Assembly (NCBI GenBank): GCA_030157785.1
Contig: JAOAUC010000055.1
Location: 62,001-126,000, forward strand
Reading direction: 5' to 3'
Length of the DNA stretch: 64,000 nt
Origin: Zoogloea oleivorans
Lineage (GTDB): Bacteria > Pseudomonadota > Gammaproteobacteria > Burkholderiales > Rhodocyclaceae
This document shows, one piece after another, positions 43,513 to 52,024 of this stretch. The notes below the pieces were generated by a model. That model worked only from the letters and a program-made list of their open reading frames with translations, had not been told where the DNA came from and did no database searches. A program made the translations under genes and the position numbers. Each line of letters starts with the position of its first letter. Position 1 is the stretch's first letter.

Positions 43513-45992
43513 AAGCCTTCCTCCTCGCGGGCCGCGCTGTCTTCATAAAAACGTATGGCGTTGCGCCCCGCCGACTTGGCCTGGTACATGGCGATGTCGG
43601 CCCGCTTGATAAGTTCGCCCCGCGTCTGGTCGTGCCCGTGAAACGGACACACGCCAATGCTCGCCGTACAGCGGTGGGTAACTTCCTCACCGGTTCCGGG
43701 CACGCTTAGGCGGTAGGGCTCGGCCAGCACCTGGCGCAGTTTCTCGGCAATCCTGGCTGCGGCCTCGCGGTCGGCGGGGTCGAGGTTTTCGAGGATCACC
43801 ACGAACTCGTCGCCGCCCAGGCGCGCCACGGTGTCTGTCTCCCGAACACAGGCTGTCAGGCGACGTGCCACCTCGGTCAGCAGTTCGTCGCCAATGACGT
43901 GGCCGTAGCTGTCGTTCAAGCCCTTGAAACCGTCCAGATCGAGAAACAGCAGCGCCCCGCGGCTACGATTGCGGGCGCTGGCAGCCAGGGCCTGGTCCAG
44001 CCGGTCGTGGAACAGACGGCGGTTGGGCAACTGGGTCAGCGGATCGTAGAAGGCCAACTGGTGAATCCTCTCCTCGGCCTTCTTGTGTTCGGTGATGTCG
44101 GAGAAGGCCGCCACGTAGTGGGTTACCTGCCCATGCCCGTCGCACACCGCCGAGATCGTCACCCACTCGGCAAACACCTCGCCGCTCTTGCGCCGGTTCC
44201 AGATCTCGCCCTGCCAGAAGCCCTCCCGCGCCAGCCCCTCATTCAGGTGCCGGTAGAACTCCGCGCTGTGACGGCCCGATCTGAGCAGGGCCGGCGTCTG
44301 TCCGACCGCCTCCGCAGCCGAATAGCCGGTCATCGCGGTAAAGGCCTGGTTGACCCGAACGATGCGTTTCTGCGCATCGGTGATGAAGATGCCTTCCTGG
44401 GTTTCAAAGGTGGCGGCTGCGATGCGCAGTTCGCTCTCGGTTTCCTTGGCCTCGGTAATGTCGGTCGCAAAACCCTGCCAGGTCACGCAGCCGCCCTCCT
44501 CCGCTTCGGGTAACGCATCCACCCCGAGCCAGCGCACCCCGCGGCGGGGATGCATGATGCGGAACTCCAGATGCCACGGGGCCAGGCAGGCGGCCGAGGC
44601 CTCCAGCGTAGCCATGAAGCCCGGCAGGTCATCCGGATGGATCAAGGCATGCAGGGCCGCTGCGCTCGCTGCCACCGCCTCGGGTTCGACGCCGCACAGC
44701 TCGCGGATCGCGTCACTGGCAAAGGGCAGACTGTGGGCGCCATCGGCACCAAGACGGTACTGGAAGACCACGCCGGGTATCTGCGACACAATGACCCGCA
44801 GGCGCTGGTTGAAGGTGTGCTCCGCCGCCCGCGACTCCCCCTCCATGATGGCGCCGAGCAAGCCATTGAACGCCGCCGCCAGTTCGCCGATCTCATCATC
44901 CCGGCGCACCGGCAGAGGCTGCCGGGGAGTCACGCCGTCACGCATGCGCCCGAGCAGCCAGGCTGCCTCGCCAAGGGGCTGCAACTGGCGACGCAACCAC
45001 CACCAGGCAAGGCTCCCCGCCATGACCGTCAAAGCCATTGCGACGCCCAGCACACGCCATTCCAGCCTGTCGATGGGCGCAAACGCTTCTTCAGCGGGCA
45101 ACACCGCCTGCATCAGCCAGCCTGTCGAAGCCACGCGGCGACTCGACGAAAGCTCCACTACACCCCGTGAGCTAAGCGCCAGACCGGACCCCTCGTAGCC
45201 CGCCAGATAGCGGTCATAAACCGGATTAACCCCGGCAGGTGGCCCCGGCTGCATGACACGGGTCTTGTCGGTTGCTGCAATGAAAATCCGCTGGCGCGGG
45301 TCGGTCAGCAGGTAGCCGCCTTCACGCCCGAAGCGGTTGCTCCCGATCTCGTCAAGAAAGTTGGAAGTTGCCAGATTGGTGAGCCCGATCACCGTCCCGA
45401 TGACCTCGCCACCGGCCCCGCGAACAGGCACGATCATCGGCACCACCGGCTGGTGAGTCGTCTTGCCGACGAGGGCCTCACCCACGCCGCTGCGGCCACT
45501 CTCGATGGTCTCCCGCACGGCCGCCACGTCCAGGTAATTGACGCCCTGCCGGCCCAGCGCTTCGGGCAGACTGACCAACGCGGTCCCGCTCCGGTCGGTG
45601 ACCAGCACTCCCCAGTTGAAAAGCGTGCCGAGCACCTCCTGGTGGCGCAACTCGGCCCCCAGCAGATCGGCCCGGGCCAGCTTCTTCGCATCGATACCGG
45701 CGGCAACGGCCTCCAGGGCCCGCATGCGCTCGGAAACCGACCGGTCGATCTCGTCCGCCAGCAGTGTGACCACCGAAAACTGCTGGGCCGAGAGGGTAGC
45801 CTGCATCTCCTCGCGCAGGAAGAAGCCCAGCACCAGCGTTGTCACCCACAGGGCCAGCAATACGCAGAACAGCACACCGACGGCAACACGCGTCCTCAAG
45901 GAGCGGAAACTGAATCCAAAGCGCCTGGCGAGTTTCACCGCCCCACACCGACAATGATTACCGGCATCACCACGTTGTCTGTTCATCATCAA
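43503..45992 (-). CDS. Cache-HAMP-PAS-PAS-GGDEF diguanylate cyclase
   Basis: An 829-residue membrane sensor that should make cyclic di-GMP. Order: helix at about residue 35-55 (VAVGVLFCVLLALWVTTLVL), periplasmic Cache-type domain to about 310, second helix (GVAMALTVMAGSLAWWWL), HAMP linker, PAS domain around 400-520 (MHPRRGVRWLGVDALP), second PAS 525-645 (FETQEGIFITDAQKRIVRVN), and GGDEF 655-815. The active site GGDEF is intact in VARLGGDEFVVILE, with an inhibitory RxxD (RETD) five residues before it. No EAL domain is present. The Cache ligand is unknown. It is a monocistronic gene convergent with ccmI. Confidence 0.92.
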   Translation of the reverse strand: MMMNRQRGDAGNHCRCGAVKLARRFGFSFRSLRTRVAVGVLFCVLLALWVTTLVLGFFLREEMQATLSAQQFSVVTLLADEIDRSVSERMRALEAVAAGIDAKKLARADLLGAELRHQEVLGTLFNWGVLVTDRSGTALVSLPEALGRQGVNYLDVAAVRETIESGRSGVGEALVGKTTHQPVVPMIVPVRGAGGEVIGTVIGLTNLATSNFLDEIGSNRFGREGGYLLTDPRQRIFIAATDKTRVMQPGPPAGVNPVYDRYLAGYEGSGLALSSRGVVELSSSRRVASTGWLMQAVLPAEEAFAPIDRLEWRVLGVAMALTVMAGSLAWWWLRRQLQPLGEAAWLLGRMRDGVTPRQPLPVRRDDEIGELAAAFNGLLGAIMEGESRAAEHTFNQRLRVIVSQIPGVVFQYRLGADGAHSLPFASDAIRELCGVEPEAVAASAAALHALIHPDDLPGFMATLEASAACLAPWHLEFRIMHPRRGVRWLGVDALPEAEEGGCVTWQGFATDITEAKETESELRIAAATFETQEGIFITDAQKRIVRVNQAFTAMTGYSAAEAVGQTPALLRSGRHSAEFYRHLNEGLAREGFWQGEIWNRRKSGEVFAEWVTISAVCDGHGQVTHYVAAFSDITEHKKAEERIHQLAFYDPLTQLPNRRLFHDRLDQALAASARNRSRGALLFLDLDGFKGLNDSYGHVIGDELLTEVARRLTACVRETDTVARLGGDEFVVILENLDPADREAAARIAEKLRQVLAEPYRLSVPGTGEEVTHRCTASIGVCPFHGHDQTRGELIKRADIAMYQAKSAGRNAIRFYEDSAAREEEGLPG

Positions 45993-46309
45993 TCAAGCTT
46001 AGTCCCTTGCTCTAACATCGGAATTGCACACTCTACCTATTTTCGGCGCCCACTCGGGATGCGCGCGATAGGCAACGCCTATCCGCACAATGGTGATAAT
46101 CAATTGGCCGGTCTCCCGACACTCCAATAGCATGAGGGTTGAAGCAAAGGTCTCCCGGTTCCGGAAGGCCCTTCATTGGCATTGCTGACTCACCGGTGCG
46201 CCGGGGCAAAAAAAGCCCCCAAATCCCTACAGAGACCTCATCCCGGCGCAACCTTTTTCTCTCCGCAGCGGGTCGGGCATACTAGTTGGTCCGAATCCGG
46301 ATCCGGCCC
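45993..46309. other. Divergent intergenic region upstream of the diguanylate cyclase and cupin genes
   Basis: About 317 bases. It holds a 17-base perfect inverted repeat (46067-46083), a GGTCTCCCG motif occurring twice near 46107 and 46161, and a C-rich run. A minus-strand 72-codon frame (46033-46251) lacks homologous features I can name and is not called. Promoters for both flanking genes should be here. Confidence 0.5.
46067..46083. promoter_or_regulatory. Possible LysR/OxyR-type operator
   Basis: GATAGGCAACGCCTATC is a perfect inverted repeat with seven-base arms and contains ATAG-N7-CTAT, the spacing of OxyR half-sites and of LysR-type T-N11-A sites. It lies 75 bases upstream of the diguanylate cyclase start. 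The regulator is not in the window. Confidence 0.35.
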
Positions 46310-46627
46310 ATGTCCAGCAGCAACCTCTTCAGCGCCCTGCCCCCACCCGGCCAGGACGAGCACTTCGAAACCCTTTTCGCCACTCCGGCGTTGCGCATCG
46401 AGCGCATCGTCTCGCACCGCCACGCCAGCCCGCCCGGCTTCTGGTACGACCAGGCCACCGACGAGTGGGTCATGCTGGCGCAGGGGAGCGCCGAACTTGA
46501 ATTTGACGACGGCCGCAGGCAGTCCCTCGCGCCTGGCGACTGGCTGGTGATTCCCGCCGGCTGCCGCCACCGGGTTGCCACCACCGGCCCCGATACCGTC
46601 TGGCTGGCAATACACGCCACCGGCTGA
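46310..46627 (+). CDS. Small cupin-domain protein
   Basis: A 105-residue single cupin barrel. Motif 1 is seen around WVMLAQGSAELEFDDG and motif 2 as PGDWLVIPAGCRHRV, with the metal-binding His residues partly retained (HRHASP, CRHRV). Small cupins of this kind may bind a metal and act as isomerases, dioxygenases or storage folds; no function can be assigned. ATG 46310 gives MSSSNLFSALPPPGQ, preferred over a GTG at 46286. A hydrolase gene follows 61 bases later on the same strand. Confidence 0.8.
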   Translation: MSSSNLFSALPPPGQDEHFETLFATPALRIERIVSHRHASPPGFWYDQATDEWVMLAQGSAELEFDDGRRQSLAPGDWLVIPAGCRHRVATTGPDTVWLAIHATG

Positions 46628-46688
46628 CTTCCGCCCATCACGGCAGTCGTCGTATCCTCTTGTCCTTTCCCGACCCGGAGATTCACCC

Positions 46689-47657
46689 ATGATCCGTCGC
46701 AGTCTCACCGCCATTACCCTTGCCCTTGGCCTCAGCTTTGCCCCCGTCGCACCGGCCTTCGCCGAAGCACCCCCGGTCACGACCCAGGTTCCCGGCTATT
46801 ACCGCATGGCCTTGGGCGAGCTCGAAATCACTGCGCTCTACGATGGTTATATCGACCTGGATACAAAGATCCTGAGCAACACCAGCCCGGCTGAAGTCCA
46901 GCGCCTGCTGACACGCATGTTCCTCGCCGGCCAGAAGGTCCAGACCGCCGTCAATGCCTTCCTGATCAACGCCGGCGGCAAGCTGATCCTGGTGGACACC
47001 GGTGCCGCCAAGGCCTTCGGCCCGACCCTCGGTTTCATCGGCAGCAACCTCAAGGCCGCCGGCTACAGCCCCGAACAGGTGGACGTGGTGCTGCTGACCC
47101 ACCTCCATGCCGACCACGCCGCCGGCCTCCTCAACGCCGAGGGCAAGCCGCTCTTCCCCAACGCCGAAGTCCGCGTCACCCAGGCCGACAGCGACTTCTG
47201 GCTGTCCGAGGAAATCGCCGCCAAGGCACCCGAAGGCTTCCGCCCCTTCTTCCAGATGGCCCGTAGCGCGGCTGCGCCTTACCAGGCCGCCGGCAAGTGG
47301 AAGACCTTCAGCGGCGACGCCGAACTCGCCCCCGGTATCCATGCCGTCGACGCCCACGGCCATACACCCGGCCACACGGCCTACCTGATCGAGTCGAAGG
47401 GCGAGCGCCTGCTGATCGTCGGCGATGCGGTGCATAGCCACGCAGTGCAATTCGCCCGCCCGGAAGTCGCCATCGAGTTCGACAGCGACAAGAAGCAGGC
47501 CGTGATTGCCCGCAAGAAGCTGTTCGCCTTTGCGGCAAAGGAAAAGCTGGCCGTCGCCGGCATGCACCTGCCCTTCCCGGGCATCGGTCACGTGCGCACC
47601 GAAGGCAAGGGCTACGCCTGGGTTCCGGTGGAGTTCAGCCCGATCCGCAGCAAGTAA
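46689..47657 (+). CDS. Exported metallo-beta-lactamase-fold hydrolase
   Basis: A 322-residue MBL-fold protein with a signal peptide (RRSLTAITLALGLSFAPVAPAFA). The zinc motif HLHADH is near residue 140, a second His is in GHTPGHTAYL near 230, and VGDAVHSHAVQF holds the bridging Asp. Periplasmic MBL proteins of this group (quorum-quenching lactonase-like or methyl-parathion-hydrolase-like) act on lactones, esters or phosphotriesters; the substrate here is unknown. A strong terminator follows. Confidence 0.88.
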   Translation: MIRRSLTAITLALGLSFAPVAPAFAEAPPVTTQVPGYYRMALGELEITALYDGYIDLDTKILSNTSPAEVQRLLTRMFLAGQKVQTAVNAFLINAGGKLILVDTGAAKAFGPTLGFIGSNLKAAGYSPEQVDVVLLTHLHADHAAGLLNAEGKPLFPNAEVRVTQADSDFWLSEEIAAKAPEGFRPFFQMARSAAAPYQAAGKWKTFSGDAELAPGIHAVDAHGHTPGHTAYLIESKGERLLIVGDAVHSHAVQFARPEVAIEFDSDKKQAVIARKKLFAFAAKEKLAVAGMHLPFPGIGHVRTEGKGYAWVPVEFSPIRSK

Positions 47658-47680
47658 GGCGCTTCGCACATGCAAAGAAA

Positions 47681-47706
47681 AGGGCGACCCGCGGGTCGCC
47701 CTTTTT
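47681..47706. terminator. Bidirectional rho-independent terminator
   Basis: A perfect 11-bp palindrome AGGGCGACCCG / CGGGTCGCCCT, with TTTT following on the plus strand and an A-rich run (AAAGAAAA) before it, giving a T-run on the minus strand. It separates the MBL hydrolase gene from the convergent metK. Confidence 0.88.
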
Positions 47707-47735
47707 ACTGGCCGGAAAGGAACCGCAGCCGGGGC

Positions 47736-48902
47736 TTAGAGCCCGGCGTCAGCGCGCAGCGCCGCAGCCTTGTCGGTGTTTTCCCAGGTGAAGTCCGCCT
47801 CGTCGCGACCAAAGTGGCCGTAGGCGGCAGTGCGGGAGTAGATCGGACGCAGCAGATCGAGGGTGGCGATGATGGCCTTGGGGCGCAGGTCGAAATGCGC
47901 CTGGATCAGCTCGACGATCTTCTCGTCGGACACCTTGCCGGTACCGAAAGTCTCGACCATCAGGCTCACCGGCTTGGCGACGCCGATGGCGTAGGCCACC
48001 TGCACTTCGCACTTCTCGGCCAGGCCGGCAGCCACGATGTTCTTCGCCACGTAACGGCCGGCGTAGGCAGCGGACCGATCCACCTTCGACGGATCCTTGC
48101 CCGAGAACGCGCCACCACCGTGGTGCGCGGCACCGCCGTAGGTGTCGACGATGATCTTGCGACCGGTCAGGCCACAATCGCCGTTCGGGCCGCCGATGAC
48201 AAAGCGGCCAGTCGGGTTGATCAGGAAACGGGTGTCCGCGGTGAGCATGTCCTTGGGCAGCACCGGCTTGATGATCTCCTCGATCACCGCCTCGGAGAGC
48301 TGGGCATGGGAGACATCCGGATGGTGCTGGGTGGACACCACCACGGTGTCGATCGACACCGGCTTGCCATCCACGTACTTCACGGTGAGCTGGCTCTTGG
48401 CGTCCGGGCGCAGCCACGGCAGACGGCCGTCCTTACGCACTTCGGCCTGGCGCTGCATGATGCGGTGAGCGTAGTAGATCGGGAAGGGCATGAGACTGGC
48501 CGTCTCGTTGGTCGCGTAGCCGAACATCAGGCCCTGGTCGCCGGCGCCCTGGTCGAGGTCGAGGCCTTCGCCTTCATTCACGCCCTGGGCGATGTCGGAC
48601 GACTGACGGTTGATCGCCGTGAGCACCGCGCAGCTCTTGTAGTCAAAACCGATGTCGGAGTCGTCGTAACCGATGCGCTTCACGGTAGCGCGGGCGATAT
48701 CCATGTAGTTGATATCGGCATTGGTGGTAATTTCACCGGAAATCACCACCAGACCGGTGGACACCAGCGTCTCGCAAGCCACCCGGCCACGCGGGTCCTG
48801 GGCGAGAATGGCGTCCAGCACCGCATCGGAGATCTGGTCGGCGACCTTGTCGGGATGGCCTTCGGAGACGGACTCAGAGGTAAAAAGGAATTCACGGGCC
48901 AT
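47736..48902 (-). CDS. metK: S-adenosylmethionine synthase
   Basis: Makes S-adenosylmethionine from methionine and ATP in the cytoplasm. The 388-residue product has the metal and phosphate motifs [14 protein letters not shown] near residue 120 and the glycine-rich [20 protein letters not shown] near 260, plus the N-terminal [14 protein letters not shown]. Normal length. The ATG follows AGGAG seven bases upstream. A strong promoter and a terminator-like hairpin in the about 158-base leader suggest attenuation control. Confidence 0.98.
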   Translation of the reverse strand: MAREFLFTSESVSEGHPDKVADQISDAVLDAILAQDPRGRVACETLVSTGLVVISGEITTNADINYMDIARATVKRIGYDDSDIGFDYKSCAVLTAINRQSSDIAQGVNEGEGLDLDQGAGDQGLMFGYATNETASLMPFPIYYAHRIMQRQAEVRKDGRLPWLRPDAKSQLTVKYVDGKPVSIDTVVVSTQHHPDVSHAQLSEAVIEEIIKPVLPKDMLTADTRFLINPTGRFVIGGPNGDCGLTGRKIIVDTYGGAAHHGGGAFSGKDPSKVDRSAAYAGRYVAKNIVAAGLAEKCEVQVAYAIGVAKPVSLMVETFGTGKVSDEKIVELIQAHFDLRPKAIIATLDLLRPIYSRTAAYGHFGRDEADFTWENTDKAAALRADAGL

Positions 48903-48915
48903 GAAACGCTCCTAC

Positions 48916-48962
48916 AAAAAACAAAAATCCCCAGTGTTGGCGGCGTTGCCGACTCTGGGGAT
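48916..48962 (-). terminator. metK: Terminator-like hairpin in the metK leader (possible attenuator)
   Basis: On the minus strand ATCCCCAG and CTGGGGAT form an eight-bp stem around an inner GGC/GCC hairpin, directly followed by TTTTTGTTTTTT. The T-run ends two bases before the metK ribosome site (AGGAG). As it stands in the leader of metK, it would stop transcription before the gene unless another structure forms. Confidence 0.75.
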
Positions 48963-49060
48963 CTTCGGAGCGGCGACGCTTTAGCAGTACTTTTTAGGCC
49001 CGTCCGCAGTTAAGCTGCGCACCGCCCCCGCCCTGCAAGTTGTCGGATTAACTCGGCGGA
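48963..49060 (-). promoter_or_regulatory. metK: Structured metK leader upstream of the hairpin
   Basis: About 100 bases between the predicted transcription start and the attenuator. It includes a GCAG-CTTAA-CTGC hairpin and an AGCGTCGCC segment able to pair (one mismatch) with GGCAACGC inside the terminator loop. I do not recognise a known SAM or SAH riboswitch consensus. The regulatory role is inference from position. Confidence 0.35.
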
Positions 49061-49066
49061 ATCACA

Positions 49067-49094
49067 ATTATAGCTTCGCCCCCCCTGCCGTCAA
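49067..49094 (-). promoter_or_regulatory. metK: Sigma70 promoter of metK
   Basis: TTGACG (49094-49089) and a perfect TATAAT (49072-49067) separated by 16 bases on the minus strand. Transcription should begin near 49060. This is the clearest promoter seen in the window. Confidence 0.8.
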
Positions 49095-49115
49095 TTCGGC
49101 CTGCACCCAAACGTG

Positions 49116-49988
49116 ATGGTGTCACTCATTTTTTCCCTGCTGGCCCGACTTCCCCTAGGCCTTCTGCAACGCTGCGGCCTTGTTGCCGGCTGGCTCACCT
49201 ACGCCTGTTCTCCCACCTATCGACGGCGCCTGCGTGCGAATCTTGAGCAAGCCCTCGGCGCCGAAGCGGCCGGCCGGGTGTGGCGCCAGGTGGTGGGAGA
49301 GACCGGCAAACAGGCCTTCGAGCTGCCCTGGGTGCTACTGCGCCCCCAGCAGGAGCTCTTCGCCAAAGTGGTCAAGGTGAGCGGCTGGGAGCACGTGGAG
49401 GCCGCCGAGGCGCGGGACGGCGGCATCATCTTCATCACGCCCCACCTGGGCTGCTTCGAGATCAGCGCCCAGTTCTTTTCCAGTCACAAGCCGATCACCG
49501 TGCTGTATCGGGCCCCCAAGAAAGCCGTACTGCAACCGCTCATCAACGCCGGCCGCAGTCGCGGCAACATGCGCCTGGCGCCCGCCGACACAAGCGGCGT
49601 GCGTCGGCTCATCAAGGCCCTGCGTGCCCGGGAAGCCGTGGGCATGCTGCCCGACCAGGTGCCCGGCGGCGGCGAAGGCGCCTGGCTGCCCTTCTTCGGA
49701 CGACCGGCCTACACCATGACCCTCGGCGCCCGCCTGACCGAACTGCCCGGTGTCACCACGATTTTTGCGTGGGCCGAGCGCCTGCCCGGCGGGCAAGGTT
49801 TTCACCTCCATCTGCGCCCACCCCTGCAGCCGCTGGAAGGGGATACCAACGCCCGCGCGGCCGCCATCAACCGCGAAATGGAAGCCCAGATCCGCGAAAA
49901 CCCGGCCCAGTACCTGTGGGGCTACAACCGCTACAAACGCCCCTCCGGCGCCCCCCCGGCGCCCGCTACCCGAGAAAACCAGGAATGA
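49116..49988 (+). CDS. LpxL/HtrB-family lipid A acyltransferase
   Basis: A 290-residue inner-membrane acyltransferase that should add a secondary acyl chain to Kdo2-lipid IVA. It has an N-terminal anchor (LIFSLLARLPLGLLQRCGLV). The catalytic motif is FITPHLGCFE near residue 108 (His and Glu), followed by LYRAPKKA and VGMLPDQVPGGGEG, as in LpxL. Start choices GTG 49113, ATG 49116 and GTG 49119 are adjacent; ATG is used. The stop overlaps the next gene (ATGA), which encodes a similar enzyme. Confidence 0.9.
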   Translation: MVSLIFSLLARLPLGLLQRCGLVAGWLTYACSPTYRRRLRANLEQALGAEAAGRVWRQVVGETGKQAFELPWVLLRPQQELFAKVVKVSGWEHVEAAEARDGGIIFITPHLGCFEISAQFFSSHKPITVLYRAPKKAVLQPLINAGRSRGNMRLAPADTSGVRRLIKALRAREAVGMLPDQVPGGGEGAWLPFFGRPAYTMTLGARLTELPGVTTIFAWAERLPGGQGFHLHLRPPLQPLEGDTNARAAAINREMEAQIRENPAQYLWGYNRYKRPSGAPPAPATRENQE

Positions 49989-50857
49989 GCCGAATCATCG
50001 TCGCCCTGCTGTGGCTGCTGCACTGGCTGCCCCTTTCCGTGCAGGCCCCCATCGGCCGCGGCCTCGGCCGCCTGCTGTACTGGATCATTTTTCCGCGCCG
50101 CCGGGTGGTGCTGACCAACCTGCGCCTGTGCTTCCCCGAACGCTCCGACAGCGAACGCCGCCAACTGGCCAAGGAGCACTTTGCACTGGCCGGACGCAGC
50201 CTGATCGAACGGGGTCTGGCCTGGTTTGCGCCGGAAGCCCGCATCCGCCGCCTCGTCCACGTCGAGGGCGAAGCCATGCTGCAAAAACTGATCGACGAGC
50301 GCCAGCCGGTGATCCTGCTCACGCCCCACTTCCTCGGCCTGGATCTGGGCGGCACACGGCTGGCCGCGTCCTTCGACTGCGTGAGCATCTACGCGCGCCA
50401 GAAAGACCCGGTGATCGACCACTGGCTGCTCCACGGACGCAGCCGTTTCGGCAGCCAGATCCTGCTGCGCCGTGACGAAAGCATCCGCGCCTCGATCAAG
50501 GCCATGAAGGATTGCCGGCCGTTTTACTACCTGCCGGACATGGACAACGGGCCCAGCGAATCGGTCTTCGTGCCCTTCTTCGGCGTGCAGGCCGCCACCC
50601 TGGGCGCCCTGCCGCGCTTCGCCAGACTGGGGGGGGCCGTGGTGGTGCCGTGCATCAGCCGCATGCTGCCGGGCGGCCAGGGCTATGTGGTGGAGTTGGG
50701 AGAGCCGTGGACCGACTTCCCGGGCGACAGCGTCGAAGGCGACGCCCGGCGGATGAATGCCTTCCTCGAAGACCGCATCCGCACCATGCCGGCCCAGTAT
50801 TACTGGGTACACCGCCGCTTCAAGACCCGCCCCCCGGGCGAGCCGAAGATCTACTGA
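49985..50857 (+). CDS. LpxL/LpxM-family lipid A acyltransferase
   Basis: A second 290-residue enzyme of the same family, coupled to the preceding gene. It begins MSRIIVALLWLLHWLPLSVQ, then VVLTNLRLCFPE, the catalytic ILLTPHFLGLD (HX4D), IYARQKDPV and FYYLPDMDNGPSESVFVPFFG. The HX4D motif differs from the HXXXXE of the first gene, so the two probably add acyl chains at different positions or with different donors. Together they finish hexa- or penta-acyl lipid A. A REP-like repeat follows. Confidence 0.9.
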   Translation: MSRIIVALLWLLHWLPLSVQAPIGRGLGRLLYWIIFPRRRVVLTNLRLCFPERSDSERRQLAKEHFALAGRSLIERGLAWFAPEARIRRLVHVEGEAMLQKLIDERQPVILLTPHFLGLDLGGTRLAASFDCVSIYARQKDPVIDHWLLHGRSRFGSQILLRRDESIRASIKAMKDCRPFYYLPDMDNGPSESVFVPFFGVQAATLGALPRFARLGGAVVVPCISRMLPGGQGYVVELGEPWTDFPGDSVEGDARRMNAFLEDRIRTMPAQYYWVHRRFKTRPPGEPKIY

Positions 50858-50881
50858 AACGCCGGGCGCCTGTAGTGCCCC

Positions 50882-50979
50882 TGTAGGGGCGACTTCAGTC
50901 GCCCATCCGGTGCTTGATCAACGAAAAGGCGGGCGACTGAAGTCGCCCCTACAAGTCGCCCCTACAGGCGCCCCTGCAG
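50882..50979. repeat. REP-like inverted repeat, copy 2
   Basis: Arms 50882-50904 and 50931-50953 are exact inverse copies with core GGGGCGACTTCAGTCGCC; the loop contains TTGATCAACGAAAA. The right arm is followed by two partial copies of its own end (AGTCGCCCCTACA and GCGCCCCTGCA). It lies between convergent genes. Confidence 0.9.
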
Positions 50980-50986
50980 CGGTTTC

Positions 50987-51214
50987 TTACCGGGATTCGT
51001 CCTTGGCAGCCAGTTCGGCCAGCACCAGCGGAAACGCAGCGCTGCCCACCAGCGCCACGCCGGAAACGATCAAGACCAGCCCGGCGCCGGACTCCTGCAG
51101 CAGCGGATGCAGATCGGCGCCAAAACCCGCCAGCAGGACCAGCCCGGCGAGCAGGCACAGCAAGCCGGGCACGCCCAGCAGCCAGGCGCCAACAGGAAGT
51201 CGCTTGAGGGCCAT
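50987..51214 (-). CDS. Small membrane protein, unknown function
   Basis: A 75-residue protein with two hydrophobic helices (VGAWLLGVPGLLCLLAGLVLLAGF and AGLVLIVSGVALVGSAAF) and a short charged tail. I do not recognise a family. The ATG (MALKRLPVG) follows the trmB stop by two bases, so it is probably translated from the trmB message. A longer GTG/ATG start at 51244 inside trmB is less likely. Confidence 0.6.
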   Translation of the reverse strand: MALKRLPVGAWLLGVPGLLCLLAGLVLLAGFGADLHPLLQESGAGLVLIVSGVALVGSAAFPLVLAELAAKDESR

Positions 51215-51216
51215 GG

Positions 51217-51918
51217 TCAGACCCGCTTGAAAACCACGTCCCACACCCCGTGGCCGAGCTTGATGCCGCGGTTTTCAAACTTGGTCAGCGGGCGGTAATC
51301 GGGCTTCGGCGCAAAGCCGTCGGCCGTATTGGCCAGCAGCGGCTCGGCCGACAGCACCTCGAGCATCTGGTGGGCGTATTCCTCCCAGTCCGTCGCGCAG
51401 TGCAGGTAGCCGCCCGGCGCCAGGCGCGAGGCGATCAGCTTCACAAACGGCCCCTGCACCAGACGGCGCTTGTGGTGACGCTTCTTCGGCCAGGGATCGG
51501 GGAAGTAGATGTGCACGCCGGCCAGCGAGCCTTCCGGAATCATGTCGCGCAGCACTTCCACCGCATCGTGCTGGACGATGCGCAGGTTGCTGATGCCGCC
51601 CTCTTCGATCAGCTTGCACAGGCCGCCGACACCCGGCGCATGCACCTCGATACCAAGGAAGTCCTCGTCCGGCCGGGCCTGGGCGATGACTGCGGTCGAT
51701 TGCCCCATGCCGAAACCGATCTCGACGATGTGCGGCGCCTGCCGCCCGAAAACCGCATTCAGGTCGACGGCTTCGGGCCGGTACGGGACACCCACCTTCG
51801 GCATCATCTCGTCGAGGAAACGATGCTGCGCATCCGACATGCGCCCCTGGCGGAGCACAAAACTGCGGATCGACTGGGAGGTAAGGCGCGAGCCCGGAAC
51901 CTGTTCTTCTTCGCTCAT
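51217..51918 (-). CDS. trmB: tRNA (guanine-N7-)-methyltransferase
   Basis: Methylates G46 in the variable loop of tRNAs. The 233-residue product has the SAM motif [16 protein letters not shown] near residue 72, [20 protein letters not shown]-type catalytic region ([15 protein letters not shown]) near 150, and the family end [17 protein letters not shown]. It has the usual length. It starts ATG 51918, just downstream of REP-like copy 3. Confidence 0.97.
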   Translation of the reverse strand: MSEEEQVPGSRLTSQSIRSFVLRQGRMSDAQHRFLDEMMPKVGVPYRPEAVDLNAVFGRQAPHIVEIGFGMGQSTAVIAQARPDEDFLGIEVHAPGVGGLCKLIEEGGISNLRIVQHDAVEVLRDMIPEGSLAGVHIYFPDPWPKKRHHKRRLVQGPFVKLIASRLAPGGYLHCATDWEEYAHQMLEVLSAEPLLANTADGFAPKPDYRPLTKFENRGIKLGHGVWDVVFKRV

Positions 51919-51935
51919 GCCGCAAATCCGAAATA

Positions 51936-52014
51936 TGTAGGGGCGACTTCAGTCGCCCGCGGAGGTTAATCAACGAAAACGGGCGACTGAAGTCGCCCCT
52001 ACAGTCGCCCCTGC
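51936..52014. repeat. REP-like inverted repeat, copy 3
   Basis: Arms 51936-51958 and 51981-52003 are exact inverse copies with core GGGGCGACTTCAGTCGCC; the loop contains TTAATCAACGAAAA, matching copy 2. A partial extra end (GTCGCCCCTGC) follows. It lies between thiG and trmB. Confidence 0.9.
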
Positions 52015-52024
52015 TAACTGGCGT

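Noticed and set aside
46033-46251. A 72-codon minus-strand frame between the diguanylate cyclase and cupin genes
   Set aside because: It contains the inverted repeat and the GGTCTCCCG motifs, has no recognisable protein features and reads better as a regulatory region; kept as uncertain.
45993-46260. A cyclic di-GMP riboswitch upstream of the diguanylate cyclase gene
   Set aside because: Looked for the conserved GEMM segments on the minus strand; the required GGGCAAACC and GACGCAAAG elements are not there.
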